Positions 10,010 through 22,106 of a stretch of 64,000 nt of DNA are shown here, in pieces. This DNA is from Verpa conica (Eukaryota; Ascomycota; Pezizomycetes; Pezizales; Morchellaceae): positions 868,001 through 932,000 of the forward strand of contig JAUFSD010000024.1 in NCBI GenBank assembly GCA_033030425.1, written 5' to 3'. Under the pieces are notes generated by a model that worked only from the letters and a program-made list of their open reading frames with translations, was not told where the DNA came from and ran no database searches. How positions within the stretch are numbered: the first letter of the stretch is position 1; each line of letters opens with the position of its first letter. Position numbers and translations under genes: made by a program.

Positions 10010-13000
10010 ATGGCAGAGGCATTAGGTGTCATAAGCAGCGTTATCGCTGTTCTCCAGCTTACTGGAAAGCTAGTTTCCCTCGGCTATGAATATATCGGAG
10101 GGGTAAAGAACGCGCCAGACGATATTCAGAAACTTGTCAGCGAGCTTCTCTCGCTCAGCAATATTCTCCTTATTCTCCAAAATAATATCAGGGCTACGGG
10201 TGACAAGTCCAGCCAGTTTACAGCACTGCAGACCCTAAATGGTGATGATGGGCCACTTCAGAGATGTGCGCTGGAGCTGCAAAAACTCCAGGTAAAACTA
10301 CAGCTCAACTATAAGACGGGGTTTGAAGGGAAGATAAGAAGGCTTATATGGCCGCTCAAAGAGAAAGAGACTCTTAGTTATATGGCACTCTTAGAAAGAT
10401 ATAAGGCGATTTTTACTTTAGCCCTGACCGCGGACCAACTGTGGGTGGGCCTTCACTTACTATCCTCATAGAGTTATGCTAAGATTTATAGTACTTCGCT
10501 GAAAGGAATAGAGAAACGCGTTAAAGATATTAGTCTTACCGTCAGCGAAATTAAGGATGAATCTTTGGCGCAGAAGGATTGGATGCAAAAGAAGAGGGTC
10601 GATTACACTGGTAAGCCAAGGCCGCTAATTTACCCAACGTTAAGATATTGACCACCCTATTTAGAAAAATTACGTAATACTATTCTCAGTTGGATATCCG
10701 CTGAAGATTTTGATATCAAACACCTTGAGATCTGTAGCCAAATACAGGCTGGAACAGGAGAATGGCTTATGGAAACACCTGAATTTCAAAATTGGATTAA
10801 GGGACACCCAGGTTTCGAGATACTTTGGGGTCATGGTATTCGTATGTGGAGCAACATCACTTGAGAGTTGTGAGATATGACTGCTGACTTGGAGTTTCCT
10901 AATAGCTGGTGCCGGTAAAACATTTCTGAGGTATGAGCGTGCTATGTTCCTTGTAATGAACTGTCCTGGTATTTTATATACTAAAATTATTTTTATATAT
11001 AGCTCTTTAGCTATCGAAAAACTTCTACTTCAGGCGCCAAAAAACGGGCACGGGGTTGGCTATGTATATTTTGACTACATAGAAAAAGATCAACAGAAGC
11101 CTATACGTGTTGTTGCTAGTTTGTTGAAGCAACTTGTCAGTCTGATACCACATCTCCCTAAGAAAGTGATAGAGCTTCATGACCAGCTTCGAGAGGAGTC
11201 GAAGAAACCTTCATTTAGACAGTTATATGATCTTCTTATCGAGGTATCAAAGGAATTTAGTCGGGTTTTCTTCATTTTTGATGCTCTGGATGAGTGTGAT
11301 GAAAGAGAAGAGCTTCTTCTGTTGTTCCGCCGTCTTTCTGAGCGCGGTATCAGCATTTTCTTAACAAGTCGCCCACACCCATACGATATCCAGGAGTCCC
11401 TTTCCGGTGCAGCAAGTATCGAACTTTTGGCAAGAGGCGAGGATATTAGCACCTACATCCAACAGAGAATAGAGAAAAACATGCGGGTAAAGGGTCTTAC
11501 TGGGAAATATAAAGACCAGGTCATCTCCGAGCTTGTAGCTTGTACACAAGGAATGTAAGTAGTAATCACCGGTCTCTATACCTATTAATCTACTAAGGCT
11601 CAGTTAATTTAGGTTTCTACTTTGCCGTTTCCATGTCGAGCATATCTGCGGGCAAACTACGGTGAGGCATATTTTGAAGGAACTGGAGAAGCTCAAAGCG
11701 GCATCTGCCAACTCCAAAAAGGGACCCTTAGACCCCACATATGATAGAGTTATAAATGGTATCCTGAAACAGCCAGAGAACTCTACTGAACTGGCTTTGG
11801 CGGTTCTATCCTGGCTTGTCAAGGCTAGGCGAACCCTAACTGTTGACGAACTTCAACAAGCGTTATCAGTAGAACCGAATCCAAGCGAATACGAACTCGA
11901 CGAGTTAAACATACCAGACACAACAACATTGCTTGATGTCTGTGGCGGTTTAGTTGTGATTGATGAAAACACTAAAACAGTACGACTAGCTCACTATACT
12001 GTCCAAGAGTATCTCCTAAGAAAAAATATGCTCCCCGATGCAGAATTCCAGATTGCAACCGTATGCGCTACTTATCTCACTTTTGATGAGTTTACCAAAG
12101 GCCGGTGCAAGCATGGGTCATGGGGTAGTGATCCTCTATTAACATGGAAGGGTCGATTCGAGGCGTATCCTTTTTTGAGATATGCGGCTAAACACCTGTC
12201 AGACCATCTTAGGGCTTGCGATTTTGCCTCGACGACGACTGTGTTTCTCAGGTTTCTTGAAAACCAAGGCAGTATCGACTCCTATAACCAAGCCCTAAAC
12301 TTCGATAGCTTCACCTACTATGATAATACCGCTGGAAGGCTCCCATTAGCTGTAGCATCTACTATAGGGCATTACCCAGCAGTCCAGTATCTCCTTAAAA
12401 ATGGGGCAGATTGCTCTCTTTCAGACTCCTCTGGTGAGACAGCTCTGCAAAACGCGGCAGGCGAAGGTCATTACCAGGTTGTTGAGCTGCTTCTCTTTGA
12501 AGGGGCTGACCCTGTAGCTTCTAGTAATAAATATAGACAGAGAGGGGAATGGACACCACTCGCAATGGCAGCTACCAGAGGCCACAAAACGATTGTCGAG
12601 TTGTTTCTGAAACATGGGATAGATTTCTCGATTCCAGAGAACCATAAACATTGGCAGAATGCACTTAACGTTGCAGCATTTCGAGGTCATACCGATGTTG
12701 TCAAAATCCTTCTTGAAAATGGACCAGACGCCGCAATCATGGACCAGGGCCAAGAGGAGGAGGACCAGAAAATCCATGGATGGACGTCACTCTACTACGC
12801 TGCAATGGAAGGACATATAGAAACTGTCCGCTTGATCCTCTCCCATGGCGGTGGAAGGGATATCTCTACCTTTAACAAAAACGGAGAAACAGCACTTCAC
12901 CAGGCGGTATATCAAGGTCGTAAAGAGATTGTTCAGCTACTTCTTCAGAATGGGGCGAATGCGTCTATTCCAGATGATCAGTTTGGGGAGACTGTGATCC

Positions 13001-15198
13001 ACAAGGCAGCATCAGGAGGTCATGAGCAAATTTTGCAGCTACTTCTCAAGCACGGTGCAGATGCCTTGGCTTTGAGCAACGATGGATCGACCGCACTTCA
13101 TAATGCAGTGTCTAAAGGCCATATCGGGGTTGTTCGGGTATTTCTCGAGAGCGGCGAAAACATCACCACAGTCAAGGACAAAAAAGGACGCACAGCACTC
13201 CAAATAGCACTACTCGAAGGTCACACTGAGATTGTGCGGCTACTTCTAAGGAGCGAGGACCTGGCAGATATGTTTGCTCAAGACAGCACTGGAAGGACAG
13301 AATTGCACAGGGCCGCATATAATGGCTATAAAGACATAGTCTGCATCCTTCTCGAGAACGGCGCCGATATCTCTGTCGAGGACAACAAGGGATGGACAGC
13401 ACTTTGTATTGCTGCAAGTAGAGGTATATTCGACGTTGTCCAGGTAATTCTTAAAAGCCAAGCAGGCACATTGGTCCCCAAAGCTTTATTATCTAGAACC
13501 CTCCTAGCAGCAGCAGCAACTCAGAGGGAGGATACCGGAGTTCATAGGCGCACTGGAATTTCTCAATATGTTTTGTATGAAATGTTTCATTTCAGCACGC
13601 TCGACAGAATGCTTAGCGGCAAGTATGAGGCCTTTCAGCTCCTCGTCGAGGGTGATGATATACTGCCACCGGTCCCGTTCACCAGTAATGAATTTTTGCT
13701 CATCCCAAAAGCTGGTCGTTACAGGGATGTTATCCAGTTACTTCTCGAAAATGGGGCAGATATCTCTGTTCGGGATGAATCTGGGCAATCGTCGCTCCAC
13801 TTAGCAGCGTATAGTGGCCAGTTTGACAGTGTACAGTTACTTCTCGAGAATGGGTCAGATATCTTTGCCTTGGATCACACTGGGCAGACGGCACTCCACA
13901 AAAGTGTCATGGCTTGTAGAGTATTCAGGGATATTACGGTTGTTTATCTACTTCTCGAGAAGGGGGCAGATATCTCGACACCTGACAACTCTGGGCAGAC
14001 AGCCCTCCACCTCACAGCATCTGATGGCTGGGACGATGGTAATAAGCTGCTTCTAGAGCGAGGGGCAGATCCCTCGGTTCGTGACAACTCTGGGAGAACC
14101 GCATTCCATATAGCAGTGTACCAAAACTCAGGCAGGTCTATCATGATGTTTATTAAGAGGGGAGTAGATGTCTCAGAACCAAACGAAACTGGACAGACAG
14201 CACTGCATATAGCGGCATCTAGGGGTTACTACGGCCCTGTACATTCACTTCTCGATGGCGGGGCAGATGTCTCGTTGCGTGATAACGCTGGAATGACGCC
14301 GCTCTTTTATGCAGTAAATGGAGGTAACTTTCCGACGGTCAGTACTCTTCTTGAGAAGGGTGCGGATGCCTCAATACTGGATAACTCTGGACGAACAGTA
14401 TTCCACCTAATGAAGATATCATATGAAGTTAAGGAGAGTATAGAGTTACTTATCGAGAAAGGGGCAGATCTCTTCGCCCTTGACAACTCTGGACGAACAG
14501 CACTTCACCTGGCGGCATCCGTAGGCACAACAGCGACTATGGAGGCTTTTCTCGAAGCTGGATTAGATACCTCGGTGCTAGACAAAGCTGGGCAGACAGC
14601 ATTACATCTAGCAGCATCTAATGGTAAGTGGTGGTGTCTAGAGCCACTTCTCAAGAGTGGAGCGGATATCTCGGCACGGGACAACTCTGGGCAAACAGCA
14701 CTCCACTGTGCAGCGTTCGAAGGGGCAGTAGAATCTGTAAAGCTCCTTCTTAAAATTGGGGCGGATGTCTCATTATTGGACAAAACTGGACAGACAGCAC
14801 TACATCTAGCAGCATCTAAGGGCCGACAAAATTCTACGCAAGTACTTCTAGAAAATGATGCAGACGTATCTACTAAGGATACCTCCGGATTGACGGCAAT
14901 TCATAAGGCGGTTGCAACCTATGAAGTTTCTGAAGAGGTATTACATCTACCACTTGAGTTATGATTGGTATTAATACGTCTTATCTAGGTTGAACACCTG
15001 GAATACAACGCTTCGTTTGAGTATTCGGAGCCTCTTAAAACAATTCAGTTGCTTCTTGAAAAGGGGGCAGACCCTTCAACCATAAGCAACTATGAGGGGG
15101 CTACGATGGATAAAGTGCGCCGCGAAGTTTTGCTCCAGCTCCTGGCTACACATGGAGCGGATGGCAATCAGCCAACAGAATCACACCCAGCCATCTAA
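10010..15198 (+). CDS. NACHT-ankyrin STAND receptor (fungal NLR)
   Basis: A multi-exon gene giving about 1616 residues. Exons by frame and splice signals: 10010-10440, 10474-10610, 10665-10835, 10906-10930, 11003-11554, 11613-14937, 14989-15198. Residues 1-145 form a helical fungal STAND N-terminal domain (MAEALGVISSVIAVLQL). The NACHT domain follows: Walker A (GHAGAGKTFL, near residue 250, assembled across two introns), Walker B (FFIFDALDECDE, near 345), sensor LTSRPHP, and the conserved GMFLL segment near 440. From about residue 670 to the C terminus there are about 24 ankyrin repeats with the signature GQTALHLAAS and LLLENGADIS. Such proteins are intracellular sensors in self/non-self recognition and regulated cell death. 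The 33-nt first intron is unusually short; without it, exon 1 would stop at 10471. A decayed relative lies at 47.7-50.4 kb. Function inferred from domains. Confidence 0.85.
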
Positions 15199-16501
15199 CC
15201 CGCCGACTTTGATGGATATGAAGGATGGGGAAAACTCCCTAGAAAAGACAGAACAGTGGATGGGGGGACTATGCATACATCGGGGTTACCCCCCAGTTGG
15301 TTAATTTTTTCAGTATATCAGAGCAAGCTAAGATTTATATGTTTATATTTATGTACGGGGATTTTTTTAGTGTGGTAAATCAGAGATACAAAATTACAAC
15401 CGACTACTACTCTAAAGAAACGAGCACTATGCATTTTCTATTTCCTTCTAACCTATATCTACTCCAGCATCAAACCTATTCTAGATCTTATAAAGCGTAG
15501 GGCCCCACCCGAGCGTTGGTGATAGAAATCCCAACGGTAGAGATCTTACATCCTTTGACTGAGGAGTTATGGCTACTCCCATCTTAGCACACTATTAGGA
15601 GATAATACCGCTTCTAGATACCTTAATAACTTATAACCAAGCACAACTCAATAAATAAATTTTTTGAAGCCGTTTGTCAATACAAGTGAGAAAGTCCAAT
15701 CCTACAGCACAATAGTCCCCCCAACCCTCCTTTCTAGATGACTCCTCACATCAAATACATAAAGAAATAAAATGATCGTTTCCCTCCTCCTTCTCCTCCT
15801 TCTCCTCACATATCTAGTTGATTCACTCTCACTCCAAGCGACGAGAAAGGTAAAGAAAAGAAACAAGAAACAAGAAAAGAAGAAAACCGAAAAGTAAAAA
15901 TTTGCAGCCCTGATAAATTAAGTAACCTTTTGTCCTCCTGCCCCCAACCCTATCCCAAAGTACGCACGCTACCACTAACATATTCACTCAATTGCTCCAT
16001 ATGAAATACCAGCTATTGAAAAAGGAAATAAAAAAGACACAGGAAAGATAATGAGAGAGAAAAGTAATAACATAAAATGAAAAAGTAGAAAGGGGGTGGG
16101 GGGATACTAATGAATGAATGAATGAATGGATAGATGAATGAATGAATGAGTAAAGCCGCTCACAAAACAGCCTCCATGCGATGCCTATCAAAAACAAAAA
16201 ACATAGGAGTTCCCAAAAGGAATATATAAGTACCCCAAACGTCAACACCCGCCCCCCACTTTCCAAATAGCCAATAACCAGCCCCCTAATCCAATACCAA
16301 TACCAATATCAACAGAAAGAGAAAGAGAAATCCAGCCAAATAAAAAAGAAGAGAAGAGCTACTATGATGGGAACTTGCTAAGCCTTACTTACATACAAGA
16401 ATCCGCCAATAAAGATTCAACACAAGTATATACCAATATAAAAAAAGTATCGAAACGGAAAAGAAAATTAGACCGGAGCAGATACATAAGCATACCTAAA
16501 C
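15199..16501. other. Intergenic region, no gene seen
   Basis: About 1.3 kb between the convergent NLR and beta-propeller genes. It contains AT-rich DNA, A-rich stretches near 15840-15900 and a tetranucleotide repeat (listed separately). It presumably includes both 3' UTRs. Confidence 0.5.
16109..16150. repeat. (TGAA)n microsatellite
   Basis: Nine or more TGAA units interrupted by GGATAGA. Simple repeat in the 3' flank of the beta-propeller gene. Confidence 0.9.
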
Positions 16502-18661
16502 CTACTGTCGCAGATTCAACCAGCTCAGATTGTCCACACTCTCTCCTGGTCCAGCGCGTGAACCACCCATATCTGCATCCTTCTTATGAAACGCTAACCC
16601 TGGTACCTGTAGGCCAGGGCTATCAGGATACAAACTACTTGCAACCGGCCCCCTCCCTTCCCATTCACTCCTTCCATCGACAGGACTCCAACCACCCAAC
16701 CTCTTATCATCATCTATTAGACTCTCCGGGATCCCACTCGAGTATGAGCTCGCACCTACTGAAGATACGGTTGCGTTGCTACCTCGTCGTTGCCCAGATG
16801 ATGAGTGTACGCCGACACCAGGCTCCTGGAGCATTAACCCCTTAGAACCAGATCGCTGAAGATGGACGCTCTGCCCTCCATATGACATAACCCCAGACGA
16901 CGCCGCGGCGATGCCACCCGCAGCGACACCAATTCCAGCGTTATGAAGGTACGGATTCGGGTGGATCTGACCCTCTCTAGTATGGCTCTTAATAGTCGGG
17001 AAAGAAATCGATAAATCAGTGTATGTTGAAGAATGGGCCGAATGAGCGCCCGAATAAGACCTTTGTGGTATCACAAGGTTTGTCGCTTCCGCACCAGAAA
17101 AGTATTTACTCCATCCGGAGCTCCGAGCTGCCATGTTTGGGTCTCCTGAGACGGAAGGTATATGGTTTCCGCTCGAAATCACTCCTTGGCCACCAATTGC
17201 AGTAACAACGGGTCCGTTGCTATTGAGGTTGTAGGTACTTGATGTTGGGAACCCGGGCTTTTCTATATCCTTGGAGGCCCAGCTGTCGATTGCGGCACGG
17301 GGGAAGCGGGGTGGTAGTGGGCCGTCGGCTTCTTGCATGAATGATGCTCCACGGTCCTGGAAACTCATACGGCGAGCACTACGGCCAAGTTGAGCGTTCT
17401 TTTGCCTACGACGACGTTTGATAAGGATGAGGGCGAGGGCGAGGGCAGCGATTATACCGAGGATGACACCAAGGACAATAAATAGGATTTGGATAGTGCT
17501 TAGGCCAGATGAAGATGTCGATGTTGCTGCTGTTGCTGCTGAAGATTCGGAGGGTTTGGCTGATGAGATTCCAGTTGAAACAGGCGAGGTTGTGGTGGGG
17601 GAGGTACTAGGGTTAATTGATAATGTGGATACTCTGTCTTCATCTTCAGTGCTTTCGACACCAAAGAGTTCAGTGGTATTCATCCAGGAGTTTGTGCGAG
17701 CGTCGAAGATGGCCAACTGGGTTGCATCGTCTGCGGGACTAATCGCTACCATATCGCCATTATATGTGACTGAAACACCATCCATGGCTAATGACGGAGC
17801 AAGAGTGCTATTATAAGTTGGCCAAGTCGATGAAGTCAACGCTGTTGCTGATGCGGAAGCTACAGCTACGGATGAGGTTTTGGTTTCCTGTCGTCTACGA
17901 ACTCTTGATGCTGTATCAGAGTCCTTCACCAGAAGCTGTGTTACTGTGGTTGGTGCAGAGGTCAGGTCGAATGTATATAGCATCCTACTACCATCATCAC
18001 CATTCATCAAGCTCACGCCTGCCTTCCCCCTCGCTGGTAATCCCGCTGCCAAACTCATTGTCAGCGCCGCCCAGCCAGTCTCTGGGTTGAATGTCCTTAA
18101 ACCCCGGTTATTCTCATCCCCACCCACAATCAAAGCCCCATTATCCCCCCACGGCAGTACTAGCGGCGCCAATAATGGGTCTGAAGCTGGAATAGATGTG
18201 ATTTCATATGGAGCTGTTGTTTTAATGAGATAAGTATTTGCAGAAGGTGTAGTTGTATCCGGCCATGTAGTCCCTGAAAAGACAATGATTTGCTGACTTG
18301 TTTCCAAAAACGTAGCTCCGTGGTTCGTAAGGTTGAAGGTCACAGCCACCGGTAAACTAATAGTCTCCCACTTTTTATCGTTAAACAGATATCGTTGCAA
18401 TCCCATGAATCCGTTTGCCGGAATGGTCGTTGCGTTGGAGGTGGTCCCCCCAACTATATATAGTGCTTCTTGAGGTGTATTGCGGTGTGCGTGTACACAT
18501 TCCCCGCCCACAGTGCTAATCCCAGCTGCCAGTGTTTCCCATTCTGCCCCCGAGGATAAAGAGATTGATTGGAAAGCTGCCGATGAGAATACGTAGAGAG
18601 TGTTGTTGAAGATGGTTGAGCAATGATCGCCTAGTTGTGTTTCGGGTTTAGGGAGCGACAT
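16502..18661 (-). CDS. Membrane-anchored Kelch-like beta-propeller protein
   Basis: One exon of 719 codons. Residues 1-330 contain repeated blade-like segments (NNTLYVFSSAAF, EALYIVGGTTS, QIIVFSGTTW, GALIVGGDENN, MVAISPADD), as in Kelch/galactose-oxidase-like propellers. A Ser/Thr-rich stalk (residues 340-388) leads to a single hydrophobic segment at about 389-415, followed by a basic stop-transfer RRRRQK. The tail of about 300 residues is Ser/Gly-rich. There is no clear signal peptide, so topology is uncertain: it may be a signal-anchor protein or lack an unannotated first exon. Homologues in Pezizomycotina are often mislabelled as CLF1 pre-mRNA splicing factors (recalled, not checked); nothing here supports a splicing role. 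A cell-surface sensor or adhesion function is inference. Confidence 0.75.
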   Translation of the reverse strand: MSLPKPETQLGDHCSTIFNNTLYVFSSAAFQSISLSSGAEWETLAAGISTVGGECVHAHRNTPQEALYIVGGTTSNATTIPANGFMGLQRYLFNDKKWETISLPVAVTFNLTNHGATFLETSQQIIVFSGTTWPDTTTPSANTYLIKTTAPYEITSIPASDPLLAPLVLPWGDNGALIVGGDENNRGLRTFNPETGWAALTMSLAAGLPARGKAGVSLMNGDDGSRMLYTFDLTSAPTTVTQLLVKDSDTASRVRRRQETKTSSVAVASASATALTSSTWPTYNSTLAPSLAMDGVSVTYNGDMVAISPADDATQLAIFDARTNSWMNTTELFGVESTEDEDRVSTLSINPSTSPTTTSPVSTGISSAKPSESSAATAATSTSSSGLSTIQILFIVLGVILGIIAALALALILIKRRRRQKNAQLGRSARRMSFQDRGASFMQEADGPLPPRFPRAAIDSWASKDIEKPGFPTSSTYNLNSNGPVVTAIGGQGVISSGNHIPSVSGDPNMAARSSGWSKYFSGAEATNLVIPQRSYSGAHSAHSSTYTDLSISFPTIKSHTREGQIHPNPYLHNAGIGVAAGGIAAASSGVMSYGGQSVHLQRSGSKGLMLQEPGVGVHSSSGQRRGSNATVSSVGASSYSSGIPESLIDDDKRLGGWSPVDGRSEWEGRGPVASSLYPDSPGLQVPGLAFHKKDADMGGSRAGPGESVDNLSWLNLRQ

Positions 18662-21600
18662 GATGCTGATTTAAATATCACTTTCTTGTAAGAATATATA
18701 TGCGCTCCGCGCCCACAGGGGATTTCTCCTTCTTTCTTTTATTTGTGATATCGATGTTCTTTACTTTGCTTGTTATTGAACGATGTGGTTGAGAGAATGG
18801 TAGAGGTGCCTGCCTCGTGATGATGGCATGAAAAAAAAAAGAGGTGCACCGTCTTTCCCTAATATTTCAATGAATGTGACCCTTATTCCTGGAACCGCCC
18901 GCGCCGTCAGTTGTAATAGGCTGGTGAGCGATGTTTCACGCTTGCTTCATTGACCTACATTATCCAAAGAGGGGGGGAAACAAGAAAAAGAAAGTAAGCT
19001 TGTGTCTTTCTCGAAAAAAGGAATTAAAAAATAAATGTAAATATAAATATTTGAAACAAATATTTAAGGTAGTAGTTTATGCTTACCTATCGCGGGGAAA
19101 AAAAATAGAACTGAAATTTTCCCACTCACAATCCTACTGGGCGAGAAGGGGGAAAAGCCAAATCGTAGGTCTTTATTCCGTAAGCATCTAGCAATAAGTA
19201 GATTGGAATTGGGGGAAGGAAGGAAAGGAGGAGAGGAAGAGGGCAGCAGGACAAGAGGGAATTGCGACCAGCCAGTCGAACGATGGGTGTATAGTATAGC
19301 GAGTGACGGGGATATTTTCGGGGAAGTCGGGGGGCACGGCAGTCGCAGACTCCCTTCTGCGGCGAAGGGGGCAAAAAGAAGGACGCAGTGTACGACGTGA
19401 AGAAAAAGGGTAGATTTACCAATTATGCCAATTCCAGCAGTTCAAAATGAGGAAAAATAAATAATGGTAAGCAAACGGGAATTGAGATATTTTGAATTTT
19501 GGCTGAAGAGCTGGTTTGACTGCGAGATGCCGCAAAGAAAATAGAAGCAGCCAACCCCCACCCGGAAAGAAACGAACAAACAAGAGAGAACGACACCAGC
19601 ACAGCACAGCGGTGAAACTGGTAATAAAAGAATAGAGTAACACTCGTGGGGGGGATAATGACAGAAGGGAGGAAGAGCAGCTCACGAGACTCCCGCAGCA
19701 ATTAGCAGTATCCAACCGAAGTAAAGGAGACTGTATATTGTACCTACTGTGCCATCTGTCCGCCAAACGGATCCATCGGGGGGGGGCAACTGGTCGATAC
19801 CACGGCCGTCACATCACATCACGGTGCAGAGGGGCATGGTCTCTACCAATGTTTCTGGTACCTGACGCTTTCCCCTGTATTGTGCAAGGCCATCTGAGAC
19901 ATGCAAGATCCTGGGCTCCTTCCCCATCGGTTGGATTCAAGGATACCCCAGCTGCCTGATCTAGCCACAAATGGACAGTTCGTTACAACTTTCGCTTGTT
20001 CCTGCATCGTACAGCTCGCAGCGTCTGGCCAAACACTCGCAGAAGTCCTGGAGTGAATATTATCAACAACATGCCCCACGAACCAGAGGGCATGTTGGTG
20101 ATGGCTGGCGCCGTAACGTTCTCGCCTCATTTCCATGTAGTGTTGCAAGCCCTCCACTCACATCATGACCTTTTGTCTATTTGTGGCGTTCGGGATCTCG
20201 CTTCTGCACCTGCACCGTTCGATTAGTACGGCACCTCCCGATTAGTACTCAACAACTCCTCCAACACAATTAGCGAACCAACCAGGGCGGGCAGTACCAG
20301 AAGAAGCCTTCTTCTTTTAGCAATGTTGTGAGAACAACAGTTAGCATTCTGTTATAAAGATAGGCAGGTTCTTCTGACGTTATTGTTCCCTTGCATATCG
20401 CTTTCGCCATCGCTTCCGAGCATCCCATTCAGCCTCAAGATTCCAGCCCTGTAGTCTGCTACCCTACAGAGTAATAGGGGTTCAATCTAATGCTTCTAGC
20501 CTTCCATGGCCGTTCCCTCGATTCGTCATTTAAACGCCTTAGACGCCAGGCCCAATACTCCCTTTGTGCTCCATAAAAACCTTCCATTTCATTTCCACCT
20601 CTTCCAATCCGCATTGCAAGCCGCAACAATCTACCGTGAGTGGACAAGTATATAGCATGTAGAGTAGCTCTCCAGCGAGCATCCTTGGACCCGCGCTACG
20701 ATGGTGCGACACCGACCTAACCAAGAATGTCGGTGTTTTCCCAGCAACCAGGCGTCGGCTCTGCTCTTGTAGGGTGCTTCAATTTATCCCATGAGCCACA
20801 TCATCAGAAAAGGGAGCAGCCACGCGTACGTTTGGGAAGCATGTTAGCCTTGTCTGATATATATCCTTCCCCTTCCTCCCCTCTCCTCTCCCGGGAGCCC
20901 CCCCGAGAGAATCTTCCCTTCGGTGTCTAATTATCCGTGACAAAATGACAATGCGCGCTTCTTGTTGTTTTAAACAGAGCGTCCGGGAGCCATTCGGAAC
21001 TCGTCGTGAGATACCCGATCGTGATAAAATCGCAACTTCTCGCGAAAGGAGGAATTTTGCGGTTTTAAGCAGAGAGAGTCTGGGGAAGGGATTGGCCAGG
21101 AGCGACAAAAAAACTCGCTAACAGTATAACCGCTTGTGGATTCCTGTAGAATAATATTTCTACTCGAAAGCCATAGTGTTGCAAATAAACTTAGGCTCCT
21201 GAAGGGCCGGCTAGATTCGCCTACGGTACGGCCTAATGAGATCGGCAAGCCTCCGCACTCAGAAGAGAAAAAAAGAAATTTGTGGTTGGTAAGAGTTGCG
21301 TTATTAGTTTCTGTTCTGTTTTTAGAAAATACCCGATGAGAGACGAGACGAGACAGGGCGCTGTCAAACGGTCATGGAAGATCACTCGTAACCTGTAGCC
21401 TCGGTCCACACCAGGGCGTTTAAAGAACTCGTCATGATAAGTTGTGATCTACCAACGGCGTGTGGTCAAACACCAGCAACGAAATTGAAGTGGCATTTGG
21501 GAATATTCCTGGTTATTTGGAAATTTGTGTCCAACGTGTTTCCGGGAAACCTTAATTTCGTAGGTTTATTACGATGCCAGTGCCACGCGTCGGAGAGGCA

Positions 21601-22106
21601 CAGCCCATGAGGTGATAGATTGAGGCCTATATAGGACTTACATAAAACTACATTGATGTATCATTCTTAGATATGCTTCTTGGGCACTTTCTCGGTCGCG
21701 CTTATTGAATCCTATTTGCAATCCTCTGAAATCGAGTGAATGGGTACGTTCGAGCACGGGAACTCAGACCCCAGTGTAGTATCTACGAGATGGATATGGA
21801 ATATCACACACCGATATCCAACTTCGAGACGCGGAATGAAACAAAGAGACTCATCTAGGTGATAGCTTCGCTTTAGTTTCTCCCCAATTCTGCAATCTGG
21901 CTTGTGTATTGGTGGTAACGGGTTTCTCCAAAAGAGCTACAAACAGGTTCTAACGACAAGGGTAACCAAAATTCCTTTCGATTTCCAATAATCTTAATCC
22001 TTTCTAGTCTTTCAAAATGCACATGATCAGAGAAATACAAGTGGTTAACCATGACAAGTAGAAGAAAAAGAGTCAAAGGAAACCCGTGTTTAACGTTCAC
22101 TACAAG
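18662..22106. other. 3.4-kb intergenic region, no gene supported
   Basis: The first part is the upstream region of the beta-propeller gene, with A-rich tracts near 18831 and 18975-19110. From 19200 to 21350 base composition is closer to coding DNA, but the open frames are short, on both strands, and show no recognisable motif or consistent splice-joined frame. I therefore leave it unannotated. A GACGA repeat lies near 21337. Confidence 0.5.

Noticed and set aside
16502..18661. CLF1 splicing-factor label for the beta-propeller gene
   Set aside because: CLF1 is a HAT/TPR-repeat nuclear protein; this one has propeller blades and a membrane segment, so the label used for some homologues is unsupported.
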